Shown: one piece after another, positions 60,280-64,000 of the stretch | How positions within the stretch are numbered: the first letter of the stretch is position 1 | Layout of the letters: every line of letters starts with the position of its first letter | Assembly: GCA_020746105.1 (NCBI GenBank) | Contig: CM036658.1 | Span: forward strand, 27,429,099-27,493,098 | Direction: 5' to 3' | Source of the DNA: Trogon surrucura | Lineage: Eukaryota; Chordata; Aves; Trogoniformes; Trogonidae | DNA length: 64,000 nucleotides | The notes under the pieces: generated by a model | Database searches by the model: none | The model's input: only the letters and a program-made list of their open reading frames with translations | What the model was told of the DNA's origin: nothing | Program-made: the position numbers and the translations under genes

Positions 60280-61170
60280 ATGGCCATCGAACTGGACAGC
60301 CTCTGTCTCTTATGCCTGGAAAGCTAGTAGGAGGCCACCTACATGATGCCATGTTCCCATCATGCATCATGCAGGGCAGCCCGAGTGCCCCCTCTGCAGG
60401 AAGAAGGTCCCTCCATCCTGCACTTGGTACAGAGAAGTGTGCCATCACATCATCCATGACATCATCCATCCATTGTCCACCAGGCACAAAGACCTCCCAG
60501 ACAGCCAGGAGCCCATGACCTCCATCACCTTGGAGCACCTCAACAGTGGGTGGCAGAAGGGGTACCCAGGCATCCTGTGAGCAGTTTCCAGCCCACAAAC
60601 TGATTGAACGTTTTCTGGAACAACCCAATGCTCCTCCAGATCCTATAGCCCTTGGTCCATTAGGATCTGGAGGAGATCTTTGGCATCCACGGGAAGAATA
60701 CAGAGCTGCCAGGCCAGATGGTGGGGGTCTCACTTTAAAACAGCATGGCAGCATTCATGCAAGACCATGCACATGACATTGTGCAAGAGTGCAGCAGAAA
60801 GACTCACCTTCTGCTGGACTGGCAGGACATCTGTGCTACCAGGGAGTGGGAAAGGAGCCCCATGGGTGCCCCTGACACTACTGCCTGCCAAGGAGGATCT
60901 TGTGTCCCTGGCCCAGCACCCTGCAGCAGCCCTGCAGGATCCAGCGTAGATGAGCTTCCCAGCACTTCATGCACTGCCGTTGGTGGACATTCTGGCAGCC
61001 ACTGTTCTGCTCCCATTGTCATCCCTGCAGAGCAAGAAAAGCCCCAGGTGGAGCCAGGGGAGGCTGTGCCCAGGCCCTCCACTTCCAGCCGGGGCAGTGA
61101 ATGCTCCCGTGGGGGGCCATGGCAACCCCCAAAGAGGAGGATCAGCAGCCTCAAGGACTCTTGAGCCAGC
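60280..61170 (+). pseudogene. TOPORS-like E3 ubiquitin ligase pseudogene
   Basis: Broken copy of a TOPORS-like gene. TOPORS is a RING-type E3 ubiquitin and SUMO ligase of the nucleus, and birds carry additional TOPORS-like genes. The copy opens with ATG at 60280, giving 'MAIELDSLCLLCLES' (first RING cysteine pair at about 60304-60315), two stops, then 'EATYMMPCSHH' (the C-x-H part). The middle of the RING is deleted. 'QPECPLCRKKV' (the last C-P-L-C pair, about 60368-60400) follows in another frame. Further on come 'DLEEIFGIH' (about 60666), then 'AAFMQDHAHDIVQECSRKTH' and 'LLLDWQDICATREWERSPMG', and a proline/serine-rich tail 'DELPSTSC', 'PGEAVPRPSTSSRGSECS', 'QPPKRRISSLKDS' ending at the stop near 61164. 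Stops, at least one frameshift and the RING deletion rule out a working ligase. High GC content sets it apart from its surroundings. Confidence 0.75.
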
Positions 61171-61284
61171 AGGAGCCCACCACCATGTCAGCAACTTTGG
61201 AGGGTGCCTTGAGGGGATGTCCAAACCAGGACTGGACCATCAGCTGTCACATGCATCACCCCAAGGTCACACCCTGCCAAGGCA

Positions 61285-61617
61285 GGAGCCCCAAGAAGTT
61301 CAACAAGCGGAAGTGCAAAGTCCCACAACCTGGGGAGGGACAACAGTAGAGCTGTGGGTTGCCTGTCTGGAAAACAGCCAGGGAAGGCCGCCCTTCAGTA
61401 CAGACTTTCTTCCTGCTCTTCCAGATGCAGTCTTGGTGGTGGCATTTCTTCTCCTCTGCTTGGAAATGACCCATCTTTGGCAGATACTCCACAGGTGGAT
61501 GCCAAGCAGCCAAGGATGCTGGAGAAGAAGAGGCCGAAGGGCAACCTTACTGCTCTCTACAGCTTCTTGAGGAGGTGACATGGAGAGGGAGGTGCTGAGC
61601 TCTTCTCCCTGGGATCC
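61285..61617 (+). mobile_element. Sense CR1 LINE fragments next to TOPORS-like copy
   Basis: Two sense CR1 pieces: about 61285-61385 ('aagttcaacaagcggaagtg', the KFNKGKCK stretch, then 'caacctggggagggacaaca') and about 61520-61617 ('gctggagaagaagaggccga', the LEKRRLRG stretch, up to 'gagctcttctccctgggatc'). The roughly 135 bases between them do not match CR1 by eye and may be an insertion or very decayed sequence. The element abuts the TOPORS-like copy on the left and an antisense CR1 on the right. Confidence 0.65.
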
Positions 61618-62752
61618 ACATAATCACAGGATTACCTAGATTGGAAAAGAGCTTTAAGATCATCGAGTTCAGTGATTAACCTAACACTGACAAGTCCTCA
61701 ACTAAACTGTATCCCTAAGCACTGTGTCTACACAACTCTTAAATACCTCCAGTGATGAGGACTCCACCACGGCACTAGGCAACCCATTCCAATGCCCACT
61801 TCCCAAACCTGTCAAGATCCCTCTGGACAGCAGCCCTTTCCTCCAGTATGTTCGAAGCACCACATATCTATGTGTCATGGGCAAATCTGTTGAGGGTGCA
61901 CTCAATTCCTCTGTCCATGTCACTAATAAAGATGTTAAACATCACCAGTCCCAATAACAACCCCTGAGGAATGCAACTCATCACTGGTTTCCGCTTGAAC
62001 ATTGAACAATTCACCTCAACTCTTTAGTGTATGACCATCCAGCCAGTTTCTTACCCACCAAGTGGTCCATCTATCAATCCATGTCCCTCAAATTCAGAGA
62101 CAAGGATGTCATGTGGGACAGCGTCAAACACTTTGCACAAATCCAGGCAGATGATGTCCGTTGCTCTTCCTTGATCTACCACTGTTGCAGCACCATCATA
62201 GAAGGCCACATTTGTCAGGCCTGATATGGCCTTAGTGAAGCCATGTTGGCTGTTGCTAAATGCCTCCTTATTCTCCATCTGTCCTAGCACAGTTTCCAGG
62301 AGGATACACTCCATGATCCTACCAGGCACACAGGTGAGACTGACTGACTTCTAGTACCCTGGGTCTTCTTTTTTTTTTCCTTTCTAAAAATGAGGATTAC
62401 ATTTCCCCTTTTCCAGCCTGCAAAAACTTCACCAAACTGCCATGACTTCTTAAATATGATGAATAGTGGCTTAGCAACATCATCTGCCAGTTCCCTCAGG
62501 ACCCATGGATGTAGCTGATGAGGTTCCATAGACTTGTGCAACTTCAGGTTCCTTAGATGGTCTCAAACCTGATCTCCTACAGTGATCTCTCTCAGTCCCA
62601 GCCTTTGGGTTCTGTGACTTGGGAAGTGTGGCTGAAGCATTTGTCTGTGAAGACTGAGGCAAAAATGTCACAGAGTACCTCGTTTTCCATATCCTGGGTA
62701 ACCAGGTCTCCTGTTTCCTTCATGTCTCACAGTTCTACTGGAGTTTCCAGAG
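61618..62752 (-). mobile_element. Antisense CR1 LINE, 1.1 kb, internally deleted
   Basis: The 3' end 'ataatcacaggattacctag' is at the low coordinate. After the C-terminal 'tccagtgatgaggactccac' segment, the sequence jumps near 61810 straight to the region just after FADD ('caagatccctctggacagca'), a loss of about 600 bases. A minus frame 62051-62329 carries 'ATDIICLDLCKVFDAVPHDI' (motif A, catalytic aspartate present in CLDL). The 5' part reads 'HKSMEPHQLHPWVLRELADD' (62450-62541) and continues to about 62752. Dead, moderately old. Confidence 0.9.
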
Positions 62753-64000
62753 GAAATCCACAAATATATAAATGTGTATGTGTGGAGAGTGATTTCAGAA
62801 AATAAGTTTACAAAAGCCTTGTCAGGCTCATACTTGATAAGAGTGTACAAGCTATGAAACCAAAGGCAGAAAATAAGGTGTTTTTTTCAGAAGGAAGGGA
62901 GGCCATATCTTCCTCCAGAAGAGGAAATGCGAAATCGAGGTTGAATAGTGAAGTCTACTGATAATGGAATTTCATCAGGAGAATTAGAGAAGAAAGTAAC
63001 TGAGAAGAGTTGAAGATAGGTATCCACTATCTCAGGTGTGTTTAATAATAATAAAATGATGGGTGAAATTTTGCAACAGTAAATGCAAAGTACCTTGCAT
63101 GAGAAGAGGAGAGAGTGTTAATGATATACATGTGAAATTACAGGCTTTAACTTCAGCTGTGATGTCTCAGGAAGAAGCCTAGAGTCATTTGGGGCAGTTC
63201 CATGTAAACATAAGATTAATACTTTATAGTAGTCAAAAAAGTAAATAGAACATTAAGATTTATTAGGGGGAAAATTAAAGATCAGAGGAAAAAATTTCAT
63301 TCTGCCACAGTATAGATCTTTTGTGCAGCTTCATCTAATTGCAAAATCTAACCTAATCTAATCTGAAAGACATCTGAAAAGAGATCTTCATTTCAGAGGG
63401 CTACTGCAGAACTTGAAGTGATACAGCAAAGCGTGACATAGTTGGTCAATGTTGCGGAATAGCTCCTGGAGGTCGGAAAGATAAATAAGACAGGATTCCT
63501 TGAGCGTAGAAGACAAATGGGTGAGGGAAAAAATGGCACATGAAAGACAATAAAAAAGCAGGTAATTAACTGTTTTGATGAGCATACAATTTGGGAGACA
63601 CACAGTGAAACTTAAATGTAATCGCTGTAGAATAAGAAAATTAAGTCTTTTTCCCCCGAGGTGGGAAAAAAATGTGGGCTATTAAGGTCATAGACTGTCA
63701 TGACTGTAAAAACAGGACAATACCACAGGAAAAAAAAAAGTGCACAATATTTTTTCTAGATATTGCAACATTCGATCACATGTCAGTATGAATTATTTGG
63801 TTACCCAAACATTAATATAACTCCAACACTGCATTGCTAGAAAGGAAAGAGAAAGAATTTCTGGGTTTGTACTAATCTCATAACTTAGTTGAGGTTCCAG
63901 AAGCCAACTCTTTTGTTTGCACAGGCTCCAGGAAACTCTCTTTTTTCCTTTTTAAAGTCTAAATAGAGCTAGTAAACCAAGGCATGTATTACCAGTTAAA
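62753..64000. other. AT-rich unique stretch to window end
   Basis: No supported gene or repeat end. It holds a short (TAA)n-like run at about 63043-63055, a T run at about 62880, and an A run at about 63730. Confidence 0.45.

Noticed and set aside
59966-60754. 262-codon minus-strand frame, the longest in the window
   Set aside because: It lies opposite the TOPORS-like copy in GC-rich sequence, where stops are rare. The translation has no known domain, while the plus strand gives clear TOPORS-like pieces.
60950-61570. 206-codon plus-strand frame
   Set aside because: It overlaps the TOPORS-like tail in a different frame and runs on through CR1 sequence; a shadow frame in GC-rich DNA.

Overview
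The window looks like avian nuclear DNA with no protein-coding gene I can support. CR1 LINEs dominate: I count roughly 18 separate insertions or pieces, in both orientations, most 5'-truncated. Many end in the CR1 tail of tandem 8-mers (ATTCTRTG type). Summing the intervals below puts about a fifth of the window in CR1. The other mobile elements are four retroviral long terminal repeats; two of them end in AACCATGACA and fit avian ERVL-type LTRs. A heavily damaged copy of a TOPORS-like E3 ligase gene of the kind seen in bird genomes lies near 60-61 kb. I see no rRNA, tRNA, CRISPR array or operon-like structure. The species cannot be named from the sequence alone.

Layout. 1-12.3 kb is mostly AT-rich unique DNA with one very old CR1 piece (about 4.5-4.9 kb). 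12.3-16.4 kb holds an old CR1, a small minisatellite and a CR1 3' tail. 20.2-21.3 and 24.6-24.9 kb carry younger CR1 copies; the second has lost about 600 bases internally. 26.16-26.85 kb is a probable LTR with a polypurine tract before it. 28.9-29.6 kb is an ancient CR1. 30.2-34.6 kb carries three CR1 copies. 36.6-40.6 kb is a four-part nest: one old CR1 interrupted by a short CR1 tail, by a 1.8 kb antisense CR1 and by a 1,010-bp LTR with a 5-bp target duplication. 45.1-47.5 kb is an antisense CR1 split by an LTR, followed by a young antisense CR1. 49.8-51.0 and 52.8-54.4 kb are old sense CR1 copies, the latter split by a 527-bp LTR with a 5-bp target duplication. 59.9-62.8 kb is a GC-rich block: the TOPORS-like pseudogene, sense CR1 pieces and an antisense CR1. 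The remainder to 64 kb is unique and AT-rich.

Nothing here works together as a pathway. The window reads as intergenic or deep intronic sequence whose history can be followed through nested insertions. The best leads are the TOPORS-like copy (with a possible retained 5' intron), the nested LTR-in-CR1 insertions, a 13-bp perfect inverted repeat at 20.2 kb, and two open segments bounded by splice-like signals at 17.9 and 48.1 kb. I found no convincing undescribed functional system.
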